Origin: Candidatus Hydrogenedentota bacterium
GTDB lineage: Bacteria > Hydrogenedentota > Hydrogenedentia > Hydrogenedentiales > GCA-2746185
DNA length: 11,128 nucleotides
Assembly: GCA_012965445.1 (NCBI GenBank)
Contig: DTSJ01000225.1
Span: 1 to 11,128 of the forward strand
Direction: 5' to 3'
Shown: positions 1 through 8,018 of the stretch, one piece after another
Layout: each line of letters begins with the position of its first letter
Position numbering within the stretch: the first letter of the stretch is position 1
Notes under the pieces: model-generated
Seen by the model: the letters and a program-made list of their open reading frames with translations, nothing else
Databases searched by the model: none
What the model was told of the DNA's origin: nothing
Program-made: the position numbers and the translations under genes

Positions 1-95
1 TGTGGAAGGATTGGAGAAACATAGGCACAATAGTGCTAAATTCGATTTCCTACAGTGAATTCTGTGTGATTCCGTAGCGAATTCAGCCGATCTCC

Positions 96-1895
96 TCAAT
101 CGGATGAGTTCAGTGAACGGCTCCCGCGATAAATAATCACCACCACGGTTATTGCGATCAATGCGACGATAACGGTTCCGACATTAAAAAGGCCCTTCTG
201 GCTCGTCCACACTATCGAATACCCCACCGACCCCGCCAGCAGCGCATAATACATAAACGGAAAGACCGTCGTGCGGATAATCGTCCCCTCTTTCCCAAGT
301 AATCCCACGACCGCCGATGCCGCCACGACATTGTGTACGCAAATCATGTTCCCCGCAGCACCCCCGACGGCCTGCAGCGCGACGATCCACGAAGGATCAA
401 CACCAATGCGCTCGCCCACACCGAATTGAAACGCCGAAAACATCATATTGCTGACGGTATTGCTGCCCGCTACAAATGCGCCAAGCCCGCCGATAAAGGG
501 AGAAAACAAAGGCCACGCACTCCCCGTCAATGCCGCGACTCCGTCTGCCAGCGCAATCGGCATGCGCTCGAAACCAGCTTCCCCACCACCGGAATTGATG
601 AATACCTGTACCATCGGCACGGTGAAAATGAGTGCAACAGAAGCCTGCAACGTAGTTTTGAACGATTTCGATACCGCTCGCTTCGCCGATTCAAAATTCA
701 TCTTGTGTACAAGATACGTAAAGATTACTGCGACAAGAAAAGTCGTACCCGGCACATACAGCGGTTCCTCCTTCACATTGATCGCAGTGCCGAAAAGCTC
801 CGGAACCTGTATCGCGATTCCTTTAAGAAAATCCTTGAACGGAAGGAACTCAAGTCGCGTAACAACGAGAAGTCCAGCCACCACAAAATACGGAGACCAC
901 GCCCTGAAAAAGCCAATGTTGTTGTCGACCAAGTCCTCCTCGCGAATCTCGACACTCCCGGTCCATTCTTCATCCCAGCTGGATTTCTCCCCAAAATCGA
1001 AACTATCTTTCGGCGTGAGAAAATTGTACCTCGCCGCAGTTACCACGACCGTCAGTCCAATCAGTGCGCCAAGCAGCGTCGGGAATTCCGGCCCCAACAG
1101 AAACGCCACAATCACATACGGAATTGTCATCGCAAGCGAGGCGAAGACCGCAAACTTCCAAGCGCGCAGCCCCTCCGCAAAAGATCGGTTCGGCCCGTAA
1201 AGCTTCGTCATCATACAAATGACCATGAGCGGAACAAGTATCCCTGAGATCGCATGCAGCACAGCAACTTTGGACCCCACCAATGCCAGAAATTCGGAGA
1301 AAGGCTCGAGTCCGTTTGCGGCAGCGTAGGCCTGCACTGCAGGGTCGTTGATCGTGCCGTCATTCACACCGACCAGAATCGGCGTACCGGCTGCCCCAAA
1401 TGATACAGGCGTACTCTGAATGATCATGCCCGCCATAACAGCGCACATCGCCGGAAATCCCAGCCCCACCAGCAGTGGCACTGCAACCGCCGCCGGCGTA
1501 CCGAATCCAGCAGCCCCTTCAATAAACGCGCCGAACAACCATGCAATAATGATGACCTGAACACGACGGTCCGAAGACACATCCGTGAAGCCCGCGCGTA
1601 TCGTGCGAAGCCCACCACTCTCCTGAAGCGTGTTCAACAGCAATATCGCGCCAAAAATGATATACAGCAGCCTCACAGCAACAACAACCCCGTTCAACGA
1701 AGCAGCCCCAACAGTTATCGCCGGAACCTTCCACACAAACAGCGCGAGTCCAGCGCACACGATATAACAAATCGGCATCGCCCGACTCGCAGGCCATCTA
1801 AGCCCCACCAGAAATACCGCAACCGACACCACCGGAAGAATCGACAGGACTGCAAGTACAGACGTATTCAAAAGAGAACTCCCCTTTTTGGTCAC
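96..1895 (-). CDS. lctP: L-lactate permease family transporter (LctP/LldP)
   Basis: A 599-residue, very hydrophobic polytopic inner-membrane protein of the lactate permease family, which imports L-lactate (often also D-lactate or glycolate) with protons. Family-typical blocks are visible: an [14 protein letters not shown] segment at residues 121-134, [13 protein letters not shown] at 160-172, and near the C-terminus [18 protein letters not shown] followed by [20 protein letters not shown]. Length matches the usual 550-600 residues, so the gene looks complete. The start is GTG at 1895-1893. An in-frame TAA lies four codons upstream, so no longer start is possible. No Shine-Dalgarno sequence precedes it. 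The gene is divergent from the cytochrome-dehydrogenase gene at 2019. No lactate dehydrogenase (lldD or lutABC) is adjacent, so the substrate is inferred from family only; glycolate is an alternative. Confidence 0.93.
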   Translation of the reverse strand: MTKKGSSLLNTSVLAVLSILPVVSVAVFLVGLRWPASRAMPICYIVCAGLALFVWKVPAITVGAASLNGVVVAVRLLYIIFGAILLLNTLQESGGLRTIRAGFTDVSSDRRVQVIIIAWLFGAFIEGAAGFGTPAAVAVPLLVGLGFPAMCAVMAGMIIQSTPVSFGAAGTPILVGVNDGTINDPAVQAYAAANGLEPFSEFLALVGSKVAVLHAISGILVPLMVICMMTKLYGPNRSFAEGLRAWKFAVFASLAMTIPYVIVAFLLGPEFPTLLGALIGLTVVVTAARYNFLTPKDSFDFGEKSSWDEEWTGSVEIREEDLVDNNIGFFRAWSPYFVVAGLLVVTRLEFLPFKDFLKGIAIQVPELFGTAINVKEEPLYVPGTTFLVAVIFTYLVHKMNFESAKRAVSKSFKTTLQASVALIFTVPMVQVFINSGGGEAGFERMPIALADGVAALTGSAWPLFSPFIGGLGAFVAGSNTVSNMMFSAFQFGVGERIGVDPSWIVALQAVGGAAGNMICVHNVVAASAVVGLLGKEGTIIRTTVFPFMYYALLAGSVGYSIVWTSQKGLFNVGTVIVALIAITVVVIIYRGSRSLNSSD

Positions 1896-1910
1896 CGTGG
1901 ACGACGGTTA

Positions 1911-1940
1911 CTTATAGCGGAGGCACACAACAGGATGCAA
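1911..1940 (-). promoter_or_regulatory. possible promoter for the lactate permease gene
   Basis: Read on the minus strand, TATAAG (1916-1911) is five-sixths of a -10 consensus. A weak -35-like TTGCAT (1940-1935) sits 18 bp upstream. Transcription would begin only about eight bases before the GTG start, giving a nearly leaderless mRNA, which fits the missing ribosome-binding site. An alternative -35, TTGACT (1950-1945), is too far from the -10. This is a weak call. Confidence 0.25.
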
Positions 1941-1951
1941 GCGCAGTCAAG

Positions 1952-1980
1952 TTGGTATTCGCAGCCACCCTTGTTAGAAT
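1952..1980 (+). promoter_or_regulatory. sigma70-type promoter with extended -10 for the cytochrome-dehydrogenase gene
   Basis: TTGGTA (1952-1957, four of six bases of the -35 consensus) is separated by exactly 17 bp from TAGAAT (1975-1980, five of six bases of the -10). The -10 is preceded by TGT, giving the extended TGn motif. The predicted start is near 1987, leaving an untranslated leader of about 32 nt before the ATG at 2019. A 10-bp palindrome, ATGAATTCAT (1979-1988), overlaps the predicted start point and could be an operator. Confidence 0.5.
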
Positions 1981-2005
1981 GAATTCATCGCAGTTCAACC
2001 TGTCC

Positions 2006-2012
2006 AGAAGGA
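2006..2012 (+). promoter_or_regulatory. ribosome binding site for the gene at 2019
   Basis: AGAAGGA lies six bases before the ATG at 2019. This fixes the start against the nearby out-of-frame ATG at 2012, which overlaps the end of the motif and so has no usable spacing. Confidence 0.6.
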
Positions 2013-2018
2013 TGCACA

Positions 2019-5000
2019 ATGCCACTACAGCGAAACGCCACTCTAATCCTCGCCCTTTCCATCTGCATATCATCCCTTGCTCAAGATCCCGAAGTCCTCA
2101 ATTCCCTCACCGTCCCCGAAGGCTTCACCGTCGAACTCGCCGCAAGCTCCGATTTCACCTCATACCCAATGTTCATGGCCTTCGACGATCAAGGCCGCCT
2201 CTTCATCGCCGAATCAACCGGAAAAGACCTCTCAGGCAAGGAAATGGCCGCCGAACCGGAATGTCAGATCCTCCGCCTCGAAGATACCGACGGCGACGGC
2301 GTCTACGACACACGCACAATCTTCGCCACCGAACTCAGCCTCCCAATGGGCGTACTCTGGCACCAAGGCAGCCTCTTCGTCGCAAGCCCTCCCGACTTCC
2401 TCCGCTTCGACGACAACGACGGCGACGGTATCTCCGACCACCGCGAAGTCCTTCTCACCGGTTGGAACGTCTTCAACACCGCGAGTCTCCACGGCCCCTT
2501 CCTCGGACCCGACGGGCGCCTCTATCTCACCCACGGGCGCCACGGATACAAAATCGAGACAAAGGAAGGAGAAATCCTCGAAGGTCTTGCCGCGCGTATC
2601 TGGAGGTGCTGGCCGGACGGAACAGGGCTCGAGCGCTTCGCCGGAGGCGGCTTCGACAATCCCGTCGAGCTGACCTTCACCCCCGGCGGCGAAATGATCG
2701 GCACCATGACCTACTTCACCGATCCCCGCCATGGAAAACGCGACGCACTCCTCCATTTCGTCCAGGGCGGTGTATACCCAAAACCCCACGACGCCGTCAA
2801 AGAATTCATTCGCACGAGCCCCGACTTCATGCCTGTAATGACCGAATTTTCCCGAATCGCACCCTCAGGCCTCGAACGTTTCCGCAGTAGCGGCTTTGGC
2901 GCAGAATACCAGGGAAGCCTCTTCAGCGCCCAGTTCAATCCCCATCGAGTCCAACGCCACAAACTCATTCGAGAAGGCGCTACCTTCCGCACCGAAGACG
3001 AAGATTTCCTGACCTCCAGCTACCCCGATTTCTATCCCACCGACATACTCGAAGACGCCGACGGCAGCCTCCTCGTCAGCGACACTGGTGCCTGGTACGT
3101 CGACGCATGCCCAATCAGCCGGGTCGCAAAACCACAGATCAAAGGCGCCATCTACCGAATCCGAAAAACATCAACCACCCCCCACAGCGACCCGTGGGGA
3201 AACAAAATCGATTGGACCTCTCGAACCACACAACAGTTAATCGAAGATCTCGATGACTCTCGCGTTCGCGTTCAGGATCGCGCATTGCAAGGCCTGATCG
3301 CGCAATGCGAAACCGCCGTGCCGCTGCTCGCCGAAGCGCTGAAAGCAAAGGCCGAGCCGCAAGTTCGCCTCCTCGCGCTGACAGGGTTGCGCCAGGTAAT
3401 AGGTGAAGGTAGGAAAGCCGCAATCCTCGATGCACTGAAAGACGACTCTCTCGACGTGCGACTCAAGGCGATCCAGGCGGCAGGCGATTCACTGGACCCT
3501 CAAGCCTTGCAGGTACTCTATGCGCTGCTGCCCAAGGGTTCTTCAGCCGAATTGCGCGAAGTCTTCACGACACTCGCAAAATATCCAGACCCCTCCGTTA
3601 CAGGAAAAACGCTCACCGTACTCAATAATCTGGAAACACCCGCTGACCCGTTTCTCGAACACGCAATCATCTACACGCTCATACAACAAAAAAATTCGGA
3701 CGAGTTGTTTGCAGCACTGTCCGCATCCGATTCAAACAACATTGTCCGATGCGCGGCCTTAATAGCACTCGACCAGATCGATAACGCCGATCTGCAGGCA
3801 CAGCACACCATTCCTCTTCTCTCCTCAAACAACCCCTATCTCCGCCGTACCGGTCTCTGGGTATCCTCACATCACCCGGACTGGGCAGACGAAGTCCTGG
3901 CACATCTCGAGCGGGAACTACGTGCGCCGACCTTTGCCGCCTCCGGGGGAACCGTCCAAGTGCTGCACGCCTACATGGATTCGTCGAAATGCCGCGAACT
4001 CATCGGTGACCTGCTCAACGACACGGAAAGTTCTCCCGATCTCACGCGGTTCCTGCTCGAGATCGTCGGAAATACAACGCTGGAGCGACTCCCCGATAAC
4101 TGGAACAACGGTATCGAACAAAGCCTCGAATCTACCGACAGCACCGTTCGCTGGCACGCCCTCGATCTCATTCGAACGAGAGGCCTCGACCAATTCGATA
4201 CCGGACTCGACACCATCATCTCAGACGACTCAGAATCCGACCTGTTCCGCCTCACCGCGCTCTCCGCCCGCGCAGCCCGACTCGATACATACACCGAAGC
4301 GCAGTACAACTACCTCCTCGATCAGCTGACCCGCGAAGACGCGCCGACGATGCGCCAATCCGCAGCCCGACTCCTTTCTGCGACCGAACTGGGTAAAGTA
4401 CGCAAAAATATCCTCGCATCTGACTACCTGCCGAATGCCGATGCGCTCTTGACAATCAGCATCCTGGATCTCTTCCAGGGCGAATCGGACGAAGCCCTCG
4501 GCATCACCTTAGTCGCCGGGCTACAGGCCAATGGGTCATTTGCCGATTTCGTGAACGTCGGCCAACTCCAGTCCGTATTCGCGAAATTTTCGGAAAACGT
4601 CCAACAGAAAGCCAAGGCCCTGCACACGCAGCTCGAACATGCCGACGCTGAACTCATCGAACGATTCACACGCCTCGAACCCAACATGGATCGCGGCGAT
4701 GTCGGTCGCGGTCGACGAATCTTCTTCGGAGAAGCAGCCGCATGTTCAACCTGCCATCCAATCGGAAACGAAGGGGGCAATTTCGGCCCGGACCTGACAA
4801 CCATTGGCCTCGTCCGCTCCGGTCACGACCTGCTCGAAGCAATCATGTTCCCCAGTTCAAGCTTTGTGCCCGATTTCACCCCATACATCGTCGAAACGAC
4901 GGACGACGAGGTCTACATCGGAATAATCGCCCGTGAATCCGCGGAGGGAATCGTCCTGAAAACCGGTGTCGGAGAAGAACGCTACATCCCGCGAAGCATG

Positions 5001-5141
5001 ATCGCAGCCATGACCACTTCCCCAACCTCCATAATGCCCGAAGGCCTCGACTCAGGCATGACGGACGACGAACTCCTCGACCTCATGTCGTTTCTCAGAT
5101 CCCTCAACGATTCCCAGTGGCTGCTGCCCAAAGACGAATAG
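2019..5141 (+). CDS. secreted PVC-type membrane-bound dehydrogenase / HEAT-repeat / c-type cytochrome protein
   Basis: A 1040-residue exported fusion protein of the Pirellula/Verrucomicrobium type. A signal peptide occupies residues 1-21 (hydrophobic 8-20, likely cleavage after SLA). Residues about 25-380 form the 'putative membrane-bound dehydrogenase' beta-propeller-like domain related to sugar/sorbosone dehydrogenases. It carries two Ca-binding-type DxDGDG loops at 89-94 and 132-137. Residues about 395-860 are helical HEAT-type repeats. Residues about 890-1040 are a haem domain with CSTCH (C909, C912, H913) for covalent haem c and a likely axial methionine, M1006, in SIMPEGL. The protein should act in the periplasm or at the cell surface, passing electrons from an oxidised substrate to haem. 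The family's substrate is not established; sugars are usually suspected. Everything needed for the architecture is present and no frameshift is seen. The gene stands alone on its strand, with its own promoter. Confidence 0.93.
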   Translation: MPLQRNATLILALSICISSLAQDPEVLNSLTVPEGFTVELAASSDFTSYPMFMAFDDQGRLFIAESTGKDLSGKEMAAEPECQILRLEDTDGDGVYDTRTIFATELSLPMGVLWHQGSLFVASPPDFLRFDDNDGDGISDHREVLLTGWNVFNTASLHGPFLGPDGRLYLTHGRHGYKIETKEGEILEGLAARIWRCWPDGTGLERFAGGGFDNPVELTFTPGGEMIGTMTYFTDPRHGKRDALLHFVQGGVYPKPHDAVKEFIRTSPDFMPVMTEFSRIAPSGLERFRSSGFGAEYQGSLFSAQFNPHRVQRHKLIREGATFRTEDEDFLTSSYPDFYPTDILEDADGSLLVSDTGAWYVDACPISRVAKPQIKGAIYRIRKTSTTPHSDPWGNKIDWTSRTTQQLIEDLDDSRVRVQDRALQGLIAQCETAVPLLAEALKAKAEPQVRLLALTGLRQVIGEGRKAAILDALKDDSLDVRLKAIQAAGDSLDPQALQVLYALLPKGSSAELREVFTTLAKYPDPSVTGKTLTVLNNLETPADPFLEHAIIYTLIQQKNSDELFAALSASDSNNIVRCAALIALDQIDNADLQAQHTIPLLSSNNPYLRRTGLWVSSHHPDWADEVLAHLERELRAPTFAASGGTVQVLHAYMDSSKCRELIGDLLNDTESSPDLTRFLLEIVGNTTLERLPDNWNNGIEQSLESTDSTVRWHALDLIRTRGLDQFDTGLDTIISDDSESDLFRLTALSARAARLDTYTEAQYNYLLDQLTREDAPTMRQSAARLLSATELGKVRKNILASDYLPNADALLTISILDLFQGESDEALGITLVAGLQANGSFADFVNVGQLQSVFAKFSENVQQKAKALHTQLEHADAELIERFTRLEPNMDRGDVGRGRRIFFGEAAACSTCHPIGNEGGNFGPDLTTIGLVRSGHDLLEAIMFPSSSFVPDFTPYIVETTDDEVYIGIIARESAEGIVLKTGVGEERYIPRSMIAAMTTSPTSIMPEGLDSGMTDDELLDLMSFLRSLNDSQWLLPKDE

Positions 5142-5205
5142 ACCATCGAATCGGAAACCCGGAGCCAATACGGACTCTCTGCGCGCCGACTTCATAACCC
5201 AAAAA

Positions 5206-5239
5206 ATCCCTCTCAAAACCCCAAGGCATTGAGAGGGAT
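5206..5239 (-). terminator. intrinsic terminator downstream of the DUF2961 gene
   Basis: A perfect 11-bp inverted repeat (ATCCCTCTCAA at 5206-5216 against TTGAGAGGGAT at 5229-5239, 12-nt loop) is followed on the minus strand by a run of six T (positions 5206-5201, the first base also closing the stem). It begins 18 nt past the TGA stop at 5258. In the plus direction the hairpin is followed only by ATCTGATTTT, so it is mainly a minus-strand terminator. It may still help stop the convergent gene that ends at 5141. Confidence 0.85.
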
Positions 5240-5257
5240 ATCTGATTTTCGAAAGTA

Positions 5258-6802
5258 CTAGTCGGTAGATTTGTGCGTCAGCTCTACCCCGGCAATTTCC
5301 GGTATAGCCTTCAGGCCCGGCGCCTTGTCGTTCTGATACCAGTATGAAACACTCGTGTAGTTCACGCCCGGTCTATCATTGTTCGGCCCATGTTCCAGAT
5401 TAAACACGAACGAATCTGAAAACGTGACCGGCTCGGTGAAATGGCTCCGGAACGCAGAAAAACCATTCGGCTTTCTCGCCTCCTTGAGGGTCACGCCGCT
5501 CGTCGGATTAGAAGAGGCGCCCTCGGCAAAATACCAGCCCGCATTAAAATAATCATCCGTACCCGTGCCGTGGAAATCGCTTCCGGGACGTCCATCAATC
5601 GAGTAACTGTCATCCCCTTCAAGAATAATTAGGGACTCTGCATTGCTTGCGGAAATCGAAGAACCCACGAAATGCCCTTCGCCATCAATAGAGACAACCT
5701 CATAAGGCTCCCCCTCAACCGTCACGCCACTGTTGTAACGGGCAAAGAAATAATTATCATGCTCAACCTCACCCTCTCTCCTAGTCACGAAATACTCAAT
5801 ATCTGCAATCTCACCACTTTCGTTGATGATGCGTATATTTGCCGACTCACGATACGGCATCGGATAACGACACCACATACGACCCTCTATACGGCCCAGA
5901 GCAGCGCTGTCGTAATCCTCGACATCTTTCGAACTCGCAGCAAAAAAATCGCCTATCGGAGCCAATACCCCCGGGTCCTCCTGACCGTCAAAAAATATAG
6001 CAATCCAGACACCATCCAGAGCAACCTGATCATAGGATTCCAAGTTGATCTCGATCTCGGTGATTACTCCCGAGCCTTCAAGAGGCACAAGCGGAGAGTC
6101 CTCCCCAGGATAATAGTTGTGCCGTGATCGCCAAACCTTTTCCGTCTTCCGATCACTCCAGCGGTAGCTCGTTGACTCCCAATCATCGCGCCACCTCTTG
6201 AAAAAATGCCGATCATCCTTTGACAACGTCAAGTCGAATGACCGAATCGGGCTGCCGGCAGGCAGGTCAATATACGTCACCTGATACCCCAGGCTGTCGT
6301 CCACACCAGTCGCCATTATCCGGCAACGGCTTTCGTAAGGAATAGGAACGTAACTGTAATAACCACCGCTCCCTTGATTCGTAAAAGGAGGACTGAACAA
6401 ATTGAACGCCGGGCTGTCGAACTCAACATGACCAGAGAAAAGCCCTTCGAAAGGTGTCGTAATAATCGGATGCTCAATATCATCCACAAAAATAAACAAA
6501 GTGCCGTGCGGATTCCGCGTCCAGATGCGCGTGACTACACCCGGACCTTCAAGATCCGCCAACACTACGCCGCCGCTCCAGACCTGCTCGCCGAAACGAT
6601 TGTCATTATTTCCACCGCTCCGATCAAAACTCGATATTTGCCTGACCTGCCAATTGTGCGGCTCGTCCAACCGGGAAACTGTGCCGTTAATTCCCAAATT
6701 GTCCAGCGGTACCGACCACCCCTGCGGTGCCCGTGGTGCCGCATAAGTGAAACTGCTGCTCAGGATCAGAAGGCAGATCGCCCCGCCAAAATGTGCTCTC
6801 AT
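5258..6802 (-). CDS. secreted DUF2961 / GH172-type glycoside hydrolase
   Basis: A 514-residue exported protein of the DUF2961 family, now glycoside hydrolase family 172. Characterised members cleave or rearrange fructofuranosides (difructose dianhydride) or arabinofuranosides and have a double jelly-roll fold. A signal peptide is clear at residues 1-21 or 22 (hydrophobic 8-18, cleavage near TYA-A). Family hallmarks are the N-terminal SSFDRSGGNND at 57-67 and the C-terminal EGDD (395-398) followed by HGTGTDDYFNAGW at 411-423. I cannot map the catalytic glutamates with confidence, nor choose between fructose and arabinose substrates. ATG at 6802 is preceded by GAGGG (6814-6810) at seven-base spacing, which supports this start. 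The gene is last in the minus-strand block, 118 bp after lptG, and ends in a strong terminator. It probably acts in the periplasm or outside the cell on plant or microbial glycans. Confidence 0.9.
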   Translation of the reverse strand: MRAHFGGAICLLILSSSFTYAAPRAPQGWSVPLDNLGINGTVSRLDEPHNWQVRQISSFDRSGGNNDNRFGEQVWSGGVVLADLEGPGVVTRIWTRNPHGTLFIFVDDIEHPIITTPFEGLFSGHVEFDSPAFNLFSPPFTNQGSGGYYSYVPIPYESRCRIMATGVDDSLGYQVTYIDLPAGSPIRSFDLTLSKDDRHFFKRWRDDWESTSYRWSDRKTEKVWRSRHNYYPGEDSPLVPLEGSGVITEIEINLESYDQVALDGVWIAIFFDGQEDPGVLAPIGDFFAASSKDVEDYDSAALGRIEGRMWCRYPMPYRESANIRIINESGEIADIEYFVTRREGEVEHDNYFFARYNSGVTVEGEPYEVVSIDGEGHFVGSSISASNAESLIILEGDDSYSIDGRPGSDFHGTGTDDYFNAGWYFAEGASSNPTSGVTLKEARKPNGFSAFRSHFTEPVTFSDSFVFNLEHGPNNDRPGVNYTSVSYWYQNDKAPGLKAIPEIAGVELTHKSTD

Positions 6803-6809
6803 CTAAACG

Positions 6810-6814
6810 CCCTC
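6810..6814 (-). promoter_or_regulatory. ribosome binding site for the DUF2961 gene
   Basis: GAGGG on the minus strand lies seven bases before the ATG at 6802-6800 and decides that start. Confidence 0.6.
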
Positions 6815-6831
6815 GCTATAAAAAGATGCTA

Positions 6832-6858
6832 ATTCTACGAACAAAGTCTAACAGACAA
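6832..6858 (-). promoter_or_regulatory. possible promoter for the DUF2961 gene
   Basis: On the minus strand TAGAAT (6837-6832) matches five of six -10 bases. A -35-like TTGTCT (6858-6853) sits 15 bp upstream, shorter than ideal. This would give the hydrolase independent expression from the envelope genes upstream. No terminator hairpin was found in the 118-bp gap (6803-6920), so read-through from lptG is an alternative. Confidence 0.25.
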
Positions 6859-6920
6859 TGATTCAACCTGCAAGCTATTCCTTCACTAACTCCATGAAAC
6901 TAAAGCAATTAACCCCAATT

Positions 6921-8018
6921 TCAAGTAGGTGTGCGGAGTAAAAGGGCCGAGCATCCAAAAAAATACGCTCCGAAGGGAAACCAGGCCGCCGCGATTGGCG
7001 ACAATTGCCCCGAGTATCCCAGGGATTGGGTGATACCTGAGATGACCAAATAACCGAGTCCAACGAAAATTGCAACACTAAGACCGACAGAAAGCCCCCC
7101 GCGACCCAGCCGAATCGAAAACGGAAGAGACAGAGCCATAAACAACATGCAGACCAATGGGTCGGCTATTTTCTTGTGCATATCGAGCCTCAGTCGGCGA
7201 ACCGTTCGACTCTGGATACGGTGCTTCTCAATCAATCCCGCAAGTTGACCAATGGTTTGCGTCTGCGTATCCACTTCAGCCGTAAGCAGATACTCCGGCG
7301 ACTCGCTGAATGGAGCCTGTACCTGCGTAATCGCTGTCGTTCGACCTCTCATCCCCGCACTGAAATCGTATATCGTCCAAATACCTTCCTCAAGCATCCA
7401 GACACCTTCATCGCGGTCCCAGTAAATTCGTTTCACTTCTATCTGCTCGTGGCGATCATCCTCGACCGCATATACAAAAACCGTATCACCCGTCAACGCA
7501 GCGCGATCAAAGGTTCGAATGTCACACTTCCATCCACCCTCAAGCTCAGGCCAGAATATTCCAGCCCGTTCACGCTCGTCGCCTTCATAAACTTTATCAA
7601 AATAGTTCGATTCGATGGACGCACACCGTTTAGCTGCTTTCGGCCCAAGTACTTCGTTGATCACAAACATCCCTACGGTAACAGCCAACGCTACAATAAA
7701 CGGTGCAAAAATGATGCGCCGCAATCCGATTCCCCCCGCAAGCGCCGCCGTATACTCATTGCGCTGCACGAATGTGCCAAACACCAGAAGCCCCGAAATT
7801 AGCAGCGAAAGCGGCGCGATCTGATAGCCGTTCAGAATCATCGGAACCAGAGAAACATAATACTCAACCACAACCATCGCTGGAACATTCCGCTCCATAA
7901 TCGCGTCCCGACGATGCGTCATGACATCGATAACGATAAAAAGCAAAATCAACGAAATGCACGTTTTCAAAAATAAGGCAAACAATCGCTGCACAAGATA
8001 TTTATCCAGTATCTTCAT
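6921..8018 (-). CDS. lptG: LptF/LptG family LPS export permease (LptG position)
   Basis: A 365-residue inner-membrane permease of the YjgP/YjgQ family. LptF and LptG form the transmembrane core of the LptB2FG transporter, which extracts lipopolysaccharide from the inner membrane and passes it to the Lpt bridge. The expected topology is visible: membrane segments near 13-33, 53-82 and 102-121, a periplasmic beta-rich domain at about 125-280, then segments near 286-303, 309-331 and 343-361. The cytoplasmic coupling motif after TM2 is present (FVQRNEYTAALAGGIG, from residue 83). Length equals the family norm. Its ATG overlaps the TGA of the upstream permease gene by four bases (ATGA), so translation is coupled. 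The name lptG rests on its being second in the pair; fine sequence comparison could reverse the F/G labels. The ATPase LptB is not in this window. Confidence 0.87.
   Translation of the reverse strand: MKILDKYLVQRLFALFLKTCISLILLFIVIDVMTHRRDAIMERNVPAMVVVEYYVSLVPMILNGYQIAPLSLLISGLLVFGTFVQRNEYTAALAGGIGLRRIIFAPFIVALAVTVGMFVINEVLGPKAAKRCASIESNYFDKVYEGDERERAGIFWPELEGGWKCDIRTFDRAALTGDTVFVYAVEDDRHEQIEVKRIYWDRDEGVWMLEEGIWTIYDFSAGMRGRTTAITQVQAPFSESPEYLLTAEVDTQTQTIGQLAGLIEKHRIQSRTVRRLRLDMHKKIADPLVCMLFMALSLPFSIRLGRGGLSVGLSVAIFVGLGYLVISGITQSLGYSGQLSPIAAAWFPFGAYFFGCSALLLRTPT

Noticed and set aside
87..103. Short hairpin CCGAT/ATCGG overlapping the lactate permease stop codon
   Set aside because: Only a 5-bp stem with no T-run after it; not enough for a terminator. 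The rest of 1-95 shows two GAATTC sites and nothing else I can support.
333..1247. 304-codon plus-strand ORF opposite the lactate permease gene
   Set aside because: It is strongly enriched in Arg, Lys and His with no recognisable domain. It lies antisense to a well-conserved transporter, so it is a codon-bias shadow. The 250-codon frame at 448-1200 is rejected for the same reason.
2232..2789. 185-codon minus-strand ORF inside the cytochrome-dehydrogenase gene
   Set aside because: Acidic, Gly/Val/Ala/Glu-rich shadow of the sense frame with no family features.
1952..2890. 312-codon plus-strand ORF overlapping the start of the cytochrome-dehydrogenase gene
   Set aside because: Arg/Pro-rich low-complexity translation in an alternative frame of a C-rich gene; the overlapping frame has a signal peptide, family domains and a ribosome-binding site.
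6832..6843. 12-mer ATTCTACGAACA shared with the left arm of the inverted repeat at 10267-10278
   Set aside because: Tempting as a shared regulatory site, because one copy lies just upstream of the DUF2961 gene. But several 12-base matches are expected by chance in 11 kb over both strands.
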